64,000 nt of DNA from NCBI RefSeq assembly GCF_910592395.1, contig NC_088310.1, positions 27,049,491-27,113,490 on the forward strand. Reading direction: 5' to 3'. Each line of letters starts with the position of its first letter. Position 1 is the first letter of the stretch. The stretch comes from Lineus longissimus. Its lineage: Eukaryota > Nemertea > Pilidiophora > Heteronemertea > Lineidae. This document shows, piece after piece, positions 1-12,324 of the stretch. Position numbers and translations under genes: made by a program. Below the pieces are notes generated by a model that worked only from the letters and a program-made list of their open reading frames with translations, did no database searches and had not been told where the DNA came from.

Positions 1-227
1 GCTAAAGCAGGGGGGAAGAGAGAAGCAGAGTTCGTGTTGGTATTGAGGGATCTTGGTCTCTTCAGCCTAAATATGGTGTGTTTTATCCTTGACACAGACA
101 TTGCGATGCGATGTTGGGAAAGTCACTTCACTTCCTTTTCATCGACCTTTGAACTTGGCATGCAAAAATCCTTAACAAGTATTGATTTGAATTTGTTATA
201 AGACACATTGCCATCTATATTTTTCAG

Positions 228-2390
228 ATTTCAGTTGCTGACCTTGATCAAAATGGCGATCTTGAACTGATCGTTATTGACAACAGTGGAAATGTCTTTT
301 GCGTGAAGAGTAACGGTCAAACTCTCTGGGATGCACAGATATCGGGCACGTCCTCACCTGGAGCCGTCTTTGGAGACATTGATGGAGACGACGTCTTGGA
401 TGTTGTTATTAGCACTAATGATGGGTAAGTTAGGTATAATAAATAGGCTTTCAAAATCATTAGTTCAGTAATTCAGATCATTGGTTTGGTATCTGGAAAA
501 GGTCAGCTTTTAACACTTCTTCAAAAGTGTGTTATATTTCTTACTTTTGTTTATTTCAGGAAGATATGGGCCTTACAGGGAAACACCGGTGAAGTCATGA
601 GCAGTTGGCCAATAACAGTTGGAGGACGACTGATGGCAAGTCCTACGCTGACCAAGTTTGGAAAAAATATCAAAGGATTATTAGTGGTAAGTTTATGCTA
701 ATGTTGTTCTTGCGCAAAATAGAAATTGTTATGATCATAATATATTGAATGCAGAAAGACCATCATTGAAAGGGGTTGTTATGACCTTATTGATAAAAAT
801 AATCTCTCCTGTCTTTCAGCTGGTCCTAGCTGACAATGGTCACATCCATATGATCAGTGGCAGTGGTGAGTGTCGGGAGGTATTCCACGTCGGTGAGTCC
901 TCCTTCATTCCGATCCTTCTCCAGCCGTCCCCGACCAGAGGAGCAGACGCTCATATTCTTATTGGTACAAAGGATGGCTCACTCATGTCGGTCGGGATTT
1001 ATAACACAAGCATTGAGCGGAGAATGGGGCAGCAGTTTGGTGGGAGGGTAGCACAAGGCACACATGATGTAAGTAGACAGAAAACCTATCTCTTACTCTT
1101 CAGGCCAACCTTGGGAAGTGTCCTGATTACAGAGGTCAATCCATGGAGTGCCATCTCCACAGGAACTTGGTCAATCGCATTAATGCTGGCTTGATGCTTT
1201 CTCAAGATGATCATCCTTACTTATTGTTTAGAGATTGCCATGAAATGAGTTCTTGAACAACACATGACATCATGTTATGTCTTGCTGGACTACTCATTTT
1301 GTTGCATCACGTTTTTCTTGCATTTGCTTTTCAGTTCACTGTGGCCATCTCCCCTTCAACAAAGCAGCTGGTTGACATATCAAGTAGTTGGTTTAGCGTG
1401 GCATTTACCATTCAAGATACCACAGTTCTTCATGTCGCTAAGAAAAAATATAGCGTAAGGGTAAGTTAGCGTTGTTGTTCGTGACAGGTCAAAAGTCTGA
1501 CGGTGGGAATATACATGTACGTACCTTCATGTAGGCTTACAGGTTCTAGGAGAGCATTGTTTGCCTTGGCATGAGATGGCATCCACAGGGAAAGAGAGGG
1601 TTGTGCAGCCAAGGCAAATCGCAGAACACAGGGACAATACCGATTGGTACAAAAAAGGCTGTTTCTACTTCCCCAGACAAAAATATTGCAGTTTCATGTA
1701 TTATTGCCTCAGTTATCACCACCACACAGCATTGTAATATTCTGTAATGTCTGTGGATTTCGTATTTTCAGATTTATGTTGGGTCCCACTTGCTGACCAC
1801 GTCAGAATATGATAGGCCTGGTGATTTTACTGTAGATGTAAAAGCTATTAACCAGCCTCTCCAAGGCCATGTGGTTGTACATGTCACCAATAGCCATGGT
1901 GTGACTGCCATTGATAAATATATAGCAAGGTAGGTTGAAGTAAAAGCCTTATGAGTTGCCCGGCTAAAATGCTAGTCTCAGTACTGGCGGGCTGCCATTC
2001 TCGCACATGTTACTGTGGGCTGGGTCGGCCCCAAGATGGATAAACGATCGGCAATGGCTAGAGCTGATTCAGTATGGCTTGAAGTGACAGCCACTTGGCT
2101 GGCTAGGAGGAAAAAATTCACAGAGCCAACCCTGATTTTGATTAGGCCAACCGGTAATCAGAGTGGTCCTAAGAACACTCTGGGACAGAGCCCAAAGCCC
2201 TTTCATAGCCCTATTGTATAATTATATCCTTTCTCTTTCTTTCAGGTTCAACTTCAATTTCCAGTCGGATCTCCAGTGGCTGCTCATTACTCCATTCATT
2301 GTCAACCTTATAGTTCTCCTGTTCGTTTACGGATTCCCTCTTGGAGATTATCTACCCGTACTAAACAGACAACAGAACAAAATAAGATGA
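228..2390 (+). CDS. DEX1-like FG-GAP repeat membrane protein, 3' part
   Basis: This is the C-terminal 333 residues of a type I membrane protein; the 5' exons lie left of the window. Exons read as 228-424, 560-686, 820-1068, 1335-1460, 1772-1929 and 2246-2390, all with GT-AG borders, consistent phases and 1002 bases in total. The first exon carries two FG-GAP/integrin-alpha-type calcium-binding loops (DLDQNGDLE and DIDGDDVLD). The penultimate two exons form a beta-rich region, and the last exon holds one membrane segment (LLITPFIVNLIVLLFVYGF) and a short basic tail. From family knowledge the order of FG-GAP repeats, beta domain and single C-terminal membrane helix fits homologues of plant DEFECTIVE IN EXINE FORMATION 1, which occur in several marine invertebrates. 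Another FG-GAP protein such as ITFG1 is the alternative. The name is inference; the partial gene itself is secure. Confidence 0.72.
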
Positions 2391-2750
2391 CCATGGTGCA
2401 TACATGTATGCATGAAAATTAATTAGGCCTACTTCAAAAGTAGCATAATCTTTTTGTATGTTTCATCTCTTTGGTATCAGTGTATTTCTATTCATTTGAT
2501 GTAGAGATCACTGAAGGAGATGTTGTTGTCTTTCATTTAAAATCTGGTCATCTTCACGATTACATTTATTTTACCGTGTCAGTCGAATTGTTAGAATCAT
2601 GTGAGCTCTAACCTCGGTGATAAAAAATAATGGTTACATCAGCTTGACGTGTTGATATCCCAATCATGACAGAAGTGAACCACCGATCAAGAGAAGCAGA
2701 CGGTTCTGACCTTGTACATGTAAATGTTGTTGTTTATGTAAAAAGTGTTT

Positions 2751-2756
2751 AATAAA
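2751..2756 (+). terminator. Poly(A) signal of the DEX1-like gene
   Basis: AATAAA lies 361 bases after the stop codon and is followed by a T-rich stretch, as expected for the 3' end of the upstream gene. It is the first good AATAAA after the stop. Confidence 0.55.
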
Positions 2757-2779
2757 ATTTATTTATTGTCTCTGTTAAT

Positions 2780-3540
2780 TTGTGTTTTTTCGTTCATCTG
2801 CAGTAAGATTCTGCGTATTCCTTGGTAAAAAATCTAGCTGTCTTATCGGAGACATCCTAGTTAAAACAGAGCATGGTGGACTTCCACGCCTGGTCACAAC
2901 TTCAGCAGTGAACACAGAACACCTGTCCTACGTTTCTCCCGATAGATGTCGCTGTCTCATAATGGACACCCCAGTCGCAACAGGACATTTCCATGTTACA
3001 ACCAGGAACCAATCAAACTAGCAATTCATACAAGGCACTGCCTTTTCTCTGTAGTACATGCAAGTTGTTGTCCGATCAAGACATCCTCACAACATGAAAT
3101 GGCAGACTCCACCACATCACAACCAGGGACTCGCCAACCAACATATATCAGATGACTCGGTGAATCTGTTCTGCCTTTCAAATACACCAATGTCCAACCA
3201 GACAACCTACATGTTCATACATGTTGTTATTGACCATACACTGGAGATGCTGTACTCTATTGTCACAATCCAGCACCACCAAACTGGAGTGTTGCCTGAA
3301 GAATGTCGTTCCTGTCTAAAACAGCACTTTGTTGAATTGTGGAATGATGTGTAATCTTATTTATCTTAATTACATGTAGCCATTGGTGGATTTCCCTGAA
3401 TACTTGATGACTTGGCACTCAGGAGCTCTTGGGGAGTTCCGTCCTGAGAAAACCCTTTCGCTACCATTTGGTCCGACAATCCGCCCAGGGTGACATGATA
3501 GCTCAACAAGTAAAGGAAAAAGAGATATTCATAAATACCA
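2780..3540. other. Intergenic interval between convergent genes
   Basis: Several short open frames exist here on both strands, but none has recognisable domains, splice support or biased composition. I see only ordinary non-coding DNA between the 3' ends of the DEX1-like gene and TMEM62. Confidence 0.5.
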
Positions 3541-3546
3541 TTTATT
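3541..3546 (-). terminator. Candidate poly(A) signal of TMEM62
   Basis: TTTATT on the + strand reads AATAAA on the minus strand, about 640 bases beyond the TMEM62 stop codon. Other AT-rich hexamers nearby could serve instead. Confidence 0.35.
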
Positions 3547-4184
3547 GCTATCAAAATCATTATCAAGCACAAGAAGCATACATGTACATGTATCTCGCAT
3601 AATCTCAGCAACCAAATGATGACAAGCCACACAACCAACATCACACACCAGGGCCCAAGTCAGAATGTATTCACAATATGCACATGCACATGTATATTTA
3701 AGCACACGATTACTACACTGTGACTACTTGTTACGAATAAAATCTATATATAGTCCAAAGCAGTGTCGAATTGGCATGCAACATGCTTATGAACTATATA
3801 AATATTCTACATACATCATTTTCAGCTATCTCAGCTGGGTAAATGCCAGAACACACTCAAGAATCTGGTCTACATGTATGGTCTAGCTATGTATCAGCCC
3901 CCTATGCATACGTGTGCTATTTGACACTACAAAGATGAAACCGATCGTTCAATTGTGTGTAACATCTACATGTATATTATGCTTGGACATGGTCTTATAC
4001 TTACGACACAAAAGATGACGGTAACAGCATTTGCATAAATGTACACATTCATAATACATTCATACAGAGAGACACATGAACTTGAACAAAATATCACTGA
4101 GATTTTCAACACTTATCATCCAATAAGATGTTTCATACACTATTATAATGAGAATAAGACGAATCAGTCCTAATACTCCATGCA

Positions 4185-7100
4185 TTATCGGCAGCTCTCA
4201 GCAGTACCATTCGTCACAGATTGACCATGTAAATCTTTGGTAACCCTCATCACCTTCCACCGCAAATATAAAGCAAAAAACACTGACCATGTACGCACTG
4301 GCCCTATCAAAAATGCAATTGTTCCATAAGCAAGATAGAATCCATGAACTGCAAGGAATGTCTCAAAACCAATTATAAGGTAGAAAGCCCAATGATAGTG
4401 GAATGAAAGTAGGCATGTTGTAAATAGGTTTTTGCCCACTACATGGTCTTTCTCCACTCTTGTCAACCTGTAGTCCAGGCAGTAGCCAAGGTAGTGGGTG
4501 AGAGGAATATTGAAAGTTAACAGCTGAAATGAAAAAGGATTGCATTAGAAAATCTAAATCACAAGAGATCCTGATCACCACATGCTTGTGAAGACCAGGG
4601 CCTGGTTGTTGGAATAGGACACTAGCTGTAACTTAAATCAATGCTCTCATTGTAAAGGTAACCAAGGAATGGTTAAAAGTACTGTATGGTATCTGAATGT
4701 CAACATGTCGTAACATACCCCAATGTTAGAGGGCAGTGTCAGGAAGCCATTAACTGCAAAAAAGGGCCACCATCGACCAGGGCAAAACTCGTTGCTACCA
4801 AGTAATCTAGGCAGAAAGGCTAACATGAAACTATTCTACGCACCTGTACGATACCAACAACATATGTTATGTACATGGGAAGAATCTGACCCTTCACGTA
4901 GATACCATACACGAAGCAGACACCGATGTAATCATCAAGAACATAACCAATGAACCATGGACCTGAAACAAAAACAGGAATGGTCAGACAACTAAAACAG
5001 TACTACCAATGATCCTGACCCAGACTTCTGGTCTGAAGAGCACATTTCATATCTCATTAGTGTATCAGGTAAAGAAGTTTAGCAAGGCTTGACACCCTGA
5101 CTGCACGAATTTCTCATACTGCCATGCCTGTTTTGATCAGTGGGCAGTGCTTTTTCCATTTTATAATAAGCAGGGCACTGCACCCGGCCTTTACCAGGCA
5201 GTGCCCTTTTCTGTCATGCCTTTTCACATTTCTAGCTAAAACACTAATAGAACGCCTAACAGAAATCTAATGATGGTATTATCTCAGGCACAGGACTGTC
5301 TACAAAAGACCTGAACCAATCAAAAGGCACTTACCAACAGCGAGATATACAGCATGTAGCACGAGTGGATAAAAGAGGCAGTTTGTGTTAGCTATCAGGT
5401 GTGTACGGTTGAGCACTGTCTTGACGAAGCGCACCAATGAACCAGAATACTGCATTGGCACTGAAAGATAGATGTACTTCATCAAAGCACATTTTAACTG
5501 TCCGTGATTCCTGAAAATGATGATGGCCTTACACTGCCACTTTAAAATGCTTCTATTTTTTGTAAATATAAGATAATTTAAGAGATGTCACAACAACATT
5601 ATGCAGGCACAGTTCATATTGGTCCTCCAAGCATCGTATTAACTTGGCCAAGACCGGGAGAGACAAAAGTAACAAAAGTCGAACACTTAAATTAAAATAA
5701 GCAAAATCAAATAAAAGGAAGGGGAAACGTATGCAGATAATGATAAATATGGTAGCTACATGTACATGTACATGTACAACTGGCCATGCAACAACTAAAA
5801 ACATAAACTATTCAACTTGCTCTACAAGTCCTGCATCCCCTCAAGTTACTTTCAAAGGAGAAACCAATTGTAATTTAGAGAGAGACAAGGAGAAGTTTTT
5901 CAAATCTTTTGTATTTCATGCACGAGTATACTTTAAATATTTATTCATCGCACCAAAAAATGTTTAACTTGGCTATTCTTATGAAATTGAGGATATCAAA
6001 ACAATACGTGATACATGTACAAACAGAACCATCAACCATCACATCTCTGAACTGATGGAAGGAAGGATGCAGAGAATGTGACAACCATTTCTTTTAAAAA
6101 TCCATCAATTTTGACAGGCATTCTTGTCTCGGGAAAGGAGAGTGAAATAAATTGAATGGAGATACTGTACAAAACAAATGATATAATATAGTTTTAATAA
6201 CGCTGTTTCAAAAAAACATCAAGCATGAAATGCCCAAAATTCACATACCTCGTTTTCTTTCCATAAATTCCATAAGAATAGCCAGACGAAAGACAATCAT
6301 AGCAAAATAAGCCACCGAGTATCGTCTTATATTACCTGTTGCCAATCAAGAATACTGTCAATATTCTACAGAAAGATTTTGAAAAACAGTGCAAAATTTA
6401 GGATTCCACAAAATTGCCGATTAAATACCACGCACTCATCCACAAGCGACATATAACTGCGCATTTGCTTCTGAAACCACTATGAAGTCCAGCCAATTGG
6501 GACCAGAAAAGATGTCTTTAACTACTGCCAGTCAGCTTCTTCATGAGGTGCTTACATCATGTGCACACTACATGTGCATCCAAGTGTTGTCTTTGGTTGC
6601 AATTCCATCACAGTTTTAAAAAAGACATACGAAAAGAGTAAACTGACAGAAAGTTAATTCTTTAGAACCAATTTAATTTCAAATGACAGGCACCATACAT
6701 GTAAAAGCTAATGGCATGCACTATAAAGACCATGCACCATAAAAGCTAATGGCATGAACTATAAAAACCATTCACTATAAAAGCTAATGGCATGAACTGT
6801 AAAGAGCTATTACATGCACAATAAAAACGTCCCACAACATCATCCTCACCTGAATAAGAGCCTAAGGGTCGAGGGAAAAACAAAACAATATTACACCGAA
6901 ATGATTGACACTAAAAGCAGTGCTGAGAGCTGAGAGCAATAATGTACAAAGATCACCAGGAACAGTTCTAGTTCTAAAACACATCATCTGTTCAACTCAT
7001 TTCTATTGAAGAGTTCAGATGCAAAAGCAACTAGCGTACAAATCTACTTCTGGCTTTTAGCAGCTTTTGCCTCTCAACTCTTAATGTGTAAAACAAAAGA

Positions 7101-10100
7101 AAGGATTTTGCTAATTTTTGACTGAGTATACTTCCTCTACCTCCTTCCCTAGAGGGAGACCCTGCACCACATTTACGAAAGCCTACAATCACAACATGTT
7201 TGTGCCACGCAAAAAATGCAGTGTTCATGCTACGATTGTCATCCTGAAAACACAGAAAGCAATCACAGTAATCCTTTAGATTCTAGGCTTCTGACTCTAT
7301 GAGCTTTCTTACCTTCATATAAGGGCCTAAATTGAGGTGTAATTAGGCCACAAAACAAATTTGCCATTCCAACGATGCAATGAATTCACAATTTTTACAA
7401 TGCATTTGTGTCAGGAGAAAATGTAGCTGATCATGCTGACAGTACATGTACCAGTAAAGAGCAATACATGTATTTGTACTCATGGCTTACAACAACACAT
7501 TAAGTACAAGCTGATTTCTTTAAGGAGTCGACGTACCTGAAATCTTCCCCAAAACTCTGAAGAGTATGAGGGGAACTACAGCCAGCAGCCAAACAGCAAC
7601 AAACACATATTTCACCTGAAAGACAAGGATGAAAAATAGAAATAGCTCGGTCTAAACTTGTTAGGGGCTGATGAGGGGAACTGTGGCCAGCAGCCAGCAA
7701 CAACAAACACATATTTCATCTGAAAAACCAGTAATAGCAAGTACTATAATGCATACTTGGTATAGGTCTCAATCTTTTGGGGACAGACATTGCCAATATT
7801 GGACCCACTAGAAAAAGATTAACTCACCACAAAAGAGACATCACTCATTAGCAAAACTCTGGGAAGCAGTCTAAATCCAACATCAGTGTTATCGAGAGAA
7901 AATTGTTGATCTACAGTTTGCTTCTTCCCATTAACATCCTGAAAACAATGGAGAGGAAAGTGACTTCATCATGTTCAGAACTACCAGTTACTGGACATGT
8001 GGGGAATACATTTGAAATAATATTACACAAAATAGATCTCAACACAACTATGGCGGCCAACGGTGGTGTTAGATTTGGTCGAGTCGAGTGTATCATAAAT
8101 TTTCAACGGGATTCAAATTGAGATCATTGGGAATAAGAGGGTTGGGATGAAATCTGTGTCCCTAGCTTGCTGACTTGCAGATTGAAAATGTACTTACAAG
8201 AGCCGTGACAGACAGGGCATGGAGACCTTCACTAAACATGCTTGGATTCCACTCAAGAACATAGAGTGGGCCTTTGACATGCCGAGCCTGGCCATGGTGT
8301 TGACCATTAATTGAGATGTCCACCTTTTCAATTTCACTGTCAGACCAAACCAGAGTTCTGAAGAAAAATGAGGCCCATAAAGGAGAATCAATCAGGGAAT
8401 ACGATTGAAATGATATTGTAAAAATTCTTCTTAAAATTCAATAAATTTAATATGAGATCATACCTGATGAAAGATGACCTAAGCATCCTACCAGTCGGTT
8501 CATGATGAGGAACAACAAAAGCTGCATTTTTAGGATTTGTGACCAAGATGATGGGCCACTGCCCAAACGTTACATCGATGAAGGAGAGTAGATCATGATC
8601 GATGGCCATTACACGGTAACTGAAAACAAACCAACAGCATAATAAATCAATAATTATGAGACTTTTATACGGTGAAATCATACTTTGCCATCTCTGTCAG
8701 CAGCAGCGTTTATGTCTGGATGGAGAGAAGCAAGTAGGCCAAGTGCCTTGCTCAAAGACACAAAGAAGAAACAGAGGTGATCCTTTCGGGAGTCGAACCC
8801 ACGAGCGCCTGATTATAAGCCTGGCACAGAAAATCAGGGAGACTCAACAGCAAATATATTCTTGATGGAAAAATTAAGAATAAAAGAACTTTGCAGGTAC
8901 ATAGTAACATTATATTGCCTTACATTCTGTTGTCTCTCCAATCGCCCAACTCCAACTCAAGATTTCCCTCTTTATGCATGGTAAACATTTGAGGCATAAC
9001 ACCTCCTAGTGTATGAAGATGTCCGCACAGATACGCAGAACCAGAGCTGAAACATGGAATACAGAAACCTCATGAATGACGCTCTAGATTATGTTTTAGA
9101 CAAGAAAAGCAGTGGATTTATTGCTTCTTTCTAATAGTTTTCACACTGAAGTACTTTAAAAGGATATGAAATGCTCTGTCACTTACAAAAAAAGCTCAAA
9201 AGTGTTTTTTCTGGAATTTGGGACCCTTTGGCTTGTTAAGAGCTGAGATAGCCACCACTGCCCAAGCAAAATGAGAAGTCTGATGTGAATACTACATTCC
9301 AGATGGTCCACTCTGAGACCAATGAAGAATTAGGACTCCTAACTGGCAAAACAACATGAAGTGTCTAACAAATGCTCTTCCCTGAGAAATAGTGATTTGT
9401 CAATTACCTGATTAGATCTCTGAATCCAGGTTCCGGTGTGACTATCAGAGACGATGGGTAGTGTCCCATCCATATGGTAGTATTACTTGAGGATGCCCTT
9501 TGTCTGAATCCTTGTAATACTTTCAATCGAGGCTGGAATTTAAATGAATCAGTCAAATCTTTCTAGTTATCACTATATTTGCCTTCTTTTGCTCACTTCT
9601 TGAAAATTAATCAAATGCTTGATCCTTTTCGTAAAACAGTTCTTCTGAGTAAGAATTACATTACTTCTGGGGGTACATGCAAACCCCAAAAGTTGTTACA
9701 AACCTACCTCACTCAGGACACCGAAGAAGTTGAACGGCCTTTTCGGCCCGGGATCAGGACAGGCATCAGCAGCAATGAAGGAATACTGTCCATATGGCTT
9801 TTTGTGGATATAATGATAGGAAGTTTTATGTTTACGCCCTTGATTAGAATACTGACTGTAAAAGAAGAAGAACTTGTAGTAGAGGCTGTTCTGGTATCGA
9901 ATTAAAGAATGACTGAGCAAATGCCGGCCTAGGTGATCATCACTGATGGGAATTTATGAATCCTCCCAAGTAATCCTCTTTATTATCTCACGGTTCACTT
10001 CCATGATCAAGACCTGTATGTGCTTCTTGGTCAACATCGAAAATTCGGATGCAAAGTAGTTTTTTTTAAAACAATCAAAAACGAGCTGGATTGAAGATCC

Positions 10101-11874
10101 TGGAATCGTAAAATCATATCTTTATCCACTTGCAATCCACTTACTTGTAATAATTGTCCTTGTGATCAATGTATGGTATATTGAAAGAATCTGAAAGATT
10201 AATTCCCAGGGGTTAATTATATAATATCATCCGGCGTGTTAACCCTATTCGATTTTTGCCAGAGGTATGGAGTCCACTATAGGCCACTGTCCACCTATGT
10301 AGGATCTTTTACTTGCCCTGGCAAAGACACTCAGGTCAAGGGACCACGGCTTTTAGTCTCATCCGACAGACCCTAGAGAACCAATCAGTCTTCACTTTCG
10401 CCCCAAGTTGCCTTCTTGTTTTTGAAATTTGGGCTCACCGTGGTTTCCTCGCACATCAAGCCAGAGGGTTTTCTTCAGTGCGTTAGATTCCTGCAGGATA
10501 TTCCAGTACGTTACCCACTCCTCAAGAAATTGTTCAGAACCCTGAGTGTTTGCATGTTTGGCATCAGTCAGGTCACCTAAGAAATAGATAAATTGGCACT
10601 CAATCATGCATTTTATATGAGAATCAGACTTTGATAAAAAGATCACGTAATTATTCACAAGATGCACGATGTAGCCTCTGGAACACATAGTTTTTTTATT
10701 AGTGAAATTCTTACCAACTTTTCTATATTTGTTTATCTTACCCGTAACTAGCACAAGATCTGGCTTTAACGTGTCAAGGTAATTGTTGCAAAATTTGCGA
10801 AGTTGGTTCGTTCTTTCTTTGTCATAGAATTTGCTTATGTGGATATCAGTGATCTGGAATGGAAGAGAATTATGAAACAATGAGGAGACAGCAAAGTGCA
10901 GCATGATGCAATTATTGAACAAATGAAAAACATGGAGGCCAAGGCATGCAGATGCACCGTAATATACAAGTTCAGGCCACCCTGACCAGCCCTCGTTTGT
11001 TGATCATCATTTACTATTAGTTACTAGTTCATCCTGGAGAACCAATTTTTTTTGTGAGGCAGCCATTCTCCCATACCTCAAGAAGCACTATCCAGGGCTG
11101 TCTGTTCTGTAAGTTGGAAGGCCTGATGATAAGATGCTCGGCAATACACACCCTGCGAAAATAAATTTCAGCCACTTTGAAACGACCCTTTTCACAGGTA
11201 ACATTTGTAATACAATGGCATATAAGTAAAAATTTACAAGCTTATTCAAGCAATTTACTTGATTTCATCCATGCCTTTTAATGTTCAGGATATTCTGAGT
11301 GCTTTTGGAGATGATTTGATTTAAACATGACTTTTATGTCAAGGTGAACTTACGGCGTGTTACGCTGCCTGTGAACTGAAAGGGTATTTTCCAAATGGCC
11401 GAAATTTATTTTCGCATACATGGTCTATTCGGAGAACTCATTCTGATTCTCCAGGGTTGAGGGTGTAGTTAAAAAGGTTAAAATTTACAATCCCCGATCG
11501 GAAATGACGTAGTTTGATCGCATTCAACTATAAATCCATTGAACAGTGGTGCTTCGTTAGTCAACCGATGACCTTTTTTTGGGGTGTGATCGGGGATTGT
11601 AAACTCGTTCCGTTAAAAAGTATATACAAGAGCTTGAAGTCGAAGAGGCCCTTAGCAATACACAAACCACCTACAGACCTACGCCGATATATACCTGAAT
11701 AAACCAAAATATTCTGTCAAACTGGTCGTCTGGAAACGGAGCTGAAGCAGACCGCTTGTGACTTGATGGGCTCCTGTCGATATCCACGTGAATCACGTCC
11801 TTGAAGTAGGACAGAATGAAAGCACTGAGAATCAGAATCATGAATACCAACAAAATGCATCGCGTGGAACTCAT
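4185..11874 (-). CDS. TMEM62: TMEM62-type membrane metallophosphoesterase
   Basis: Complete gene, 15 exons: 11695-11874, 10742-10853, 10439-10576, 10145-10190, 9708-9855, 9408-9532, 8924-9046, 8464-8619, 8198-8357, 7828-7938, 7537-7615, 6249-6335, 5335-5460, 4844-4962 and 4185-4523. They total 2049 bases (682 residues; human TMEM62 is about 640) with all phases matching. Residues 7-24 form a signal anchor. Calcineurin-like metal-site motifs follow in order: D63-I-H65, G98-D99, GNHD 141-144, GH 231-232 and GHLH 258-261. A beta domain comes next (WNPSMFSEGLHALSV), then several C-terminal membrane helices from about residue 435, including GPWFIGYVLDDYIG. The order and spacing match animal TMEM62. 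Its substrate is not established; the intact metal ligands predict an active phosphoesterase in an internal membrane. The start is the first ATG before the hydrophobic anchor. Introns carry a decayed duplicate exon, two SINE fragments and a TIR element. Confidence 0.93.
5757..5776. repeat. ACATGT microsatellite
   Basis: Three tandem ACATGT hexamers stand in a TMEM62 intron. The same motif is scattered singly through the window, for example near 3586, 6700, 17320 and 57075, and seems to be a genome-wide compositional habit. Confidence 0.7.
6690..6828. repeat. Short tandem repeat, about 3 copies of 42-45 bp
   Basis: The core AAAAGCTAATGGCATG followed by an ACTATAAA block recurs three times with a few substitutions. 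It lies in TMEM62 intron 11 (6336-7536) and has no coding content. Confidence 0.8.
7671..7727 (-). pseudogene. Decayed duplicate of a TMEM62 exon
   Basis: On the minus strand this copies most of the nearby exon 7537-7615 (membrane segment VKYVFVAVWLLAV) together with its TTTCAG acceptor, about 103 bases upstream of it in gene orientation. The copy keeps the ATGTGTTTGTTG and TTCCCCTCAT blocks but has lost or shifted bases in between, so it leaves the reading frame, and the donor end is missing. It is best read as a non-functional partial tandem exon duplication within the intron. Confidence 0.75.
8716..8850 (-). mobile_element. tRNA-derived SINE fragment, antisense
   Basis: Read on the minus strand, a tRNA-like B box (GGTTCGACTCC, complement of 8789-8799) is followed by a body containing TTTGAGCAAGGCACTT and TCTCTCCATCCAG. 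These blocks are typical of tRNA-derived SINE bodies of many aquatic animals. A clear A box is not visible, so the copy is partial or decayed. It lies in the TMEM62 intron between exons 8464-8619 and 8924-9046. Confidence 0.65.
10221..10375 (-). mobile_element. SINE body fragment, antisense, same family as 47001-47325
   Basis: The reverse complement matches 47168-47322 almost base for base, sharing GGTCTGTCGGATGAGACTAA, AAGCCGTGGTCCCTTG, GGGCAAGTAAAAGATCCTAC and AGTGGACTCCATACCTC. Only the non-tRNA body is present; the tRNA-like head is absent, as in a 5'-truncated insertion. It sits in a TMEM62 intron. Confidence 0.85.
11485..11603. mobile_element. Small terminal-inverted-repeat element (MITE-like)
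   Basis: TTACAATCCCCGATC at 11485-11499 is matched by its reverse complement GATCGGGGATTGTAA at 11588-11602. The interior is about 90 bases with no coding capacity. Size and structure are those of a non-autonomous DNA transposon. It lies in TMEM62 intron 1. Confidence 0.7.
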
Positions 11875-12324
11875 TTCTACTTAGTAGACCTATTTGATGG
11901 GGAAAATCTATGTCCCGGTCTTCGTTCCTAAGGACGAATTCTCTCACAGTAGGTCGAGTGAGACTTGGCAATGATGATCAACATTGACTACACTTAGGAA
12001 TGGGGGAAAAATTAACATTTGAATGTCTGACACATTTTTTTTCGGCCTTCGTTTTTTTCTAAATTTCCTCAGACCGGAAGTTACAGGAAAATCGAGAAAT
12101 TCTCCAGATTATTTTTAGCGACTACGAAGTTGTCTGGGCCCAAACTCGTTTTACCCAGGGGTCATTGCGAGCTCCTATGGTCACTTGCATTTGCACCAAA
12201 ACATTCGAATAACGTTTGACATGCAAATAAGATGTAAAAAATGTTTTGACACTTGGCATATTCATGGCATATTGAATCAGCAAAAAGGGCGACTTATCTC
12301 TTCAGTTTTACAGCGTTGGCCTAA
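11875..12324. other. Presumed TMEM62 promoter and upstream flank
   Basis: This is the non-coding stretch 5' of the TMEM62 start. No TATA box or other convincing core element was seen, and no open frame here looks real. Confidence 0.4.

Noticed and set aside
3058-3354. 98-residue + strand open frame after the DEX1-like gene
   Set aside because: No domain, splice support or conserved motif; composition looks like chance.
5150-5212. Hairpin GGGCACTGC / GCAGTGCCC as a small RNA gene
   Set aside because: The stem is only about nine pairs, with a further GGGCAGTGC nearby; there is no precursor-like length or flanking structure.
7031-7228. Additional TMEM62 exon
   Set aside because: The flanking exons 7537-7615 and 6249-6335 join in phase without it, and its translation shows no family similarity.
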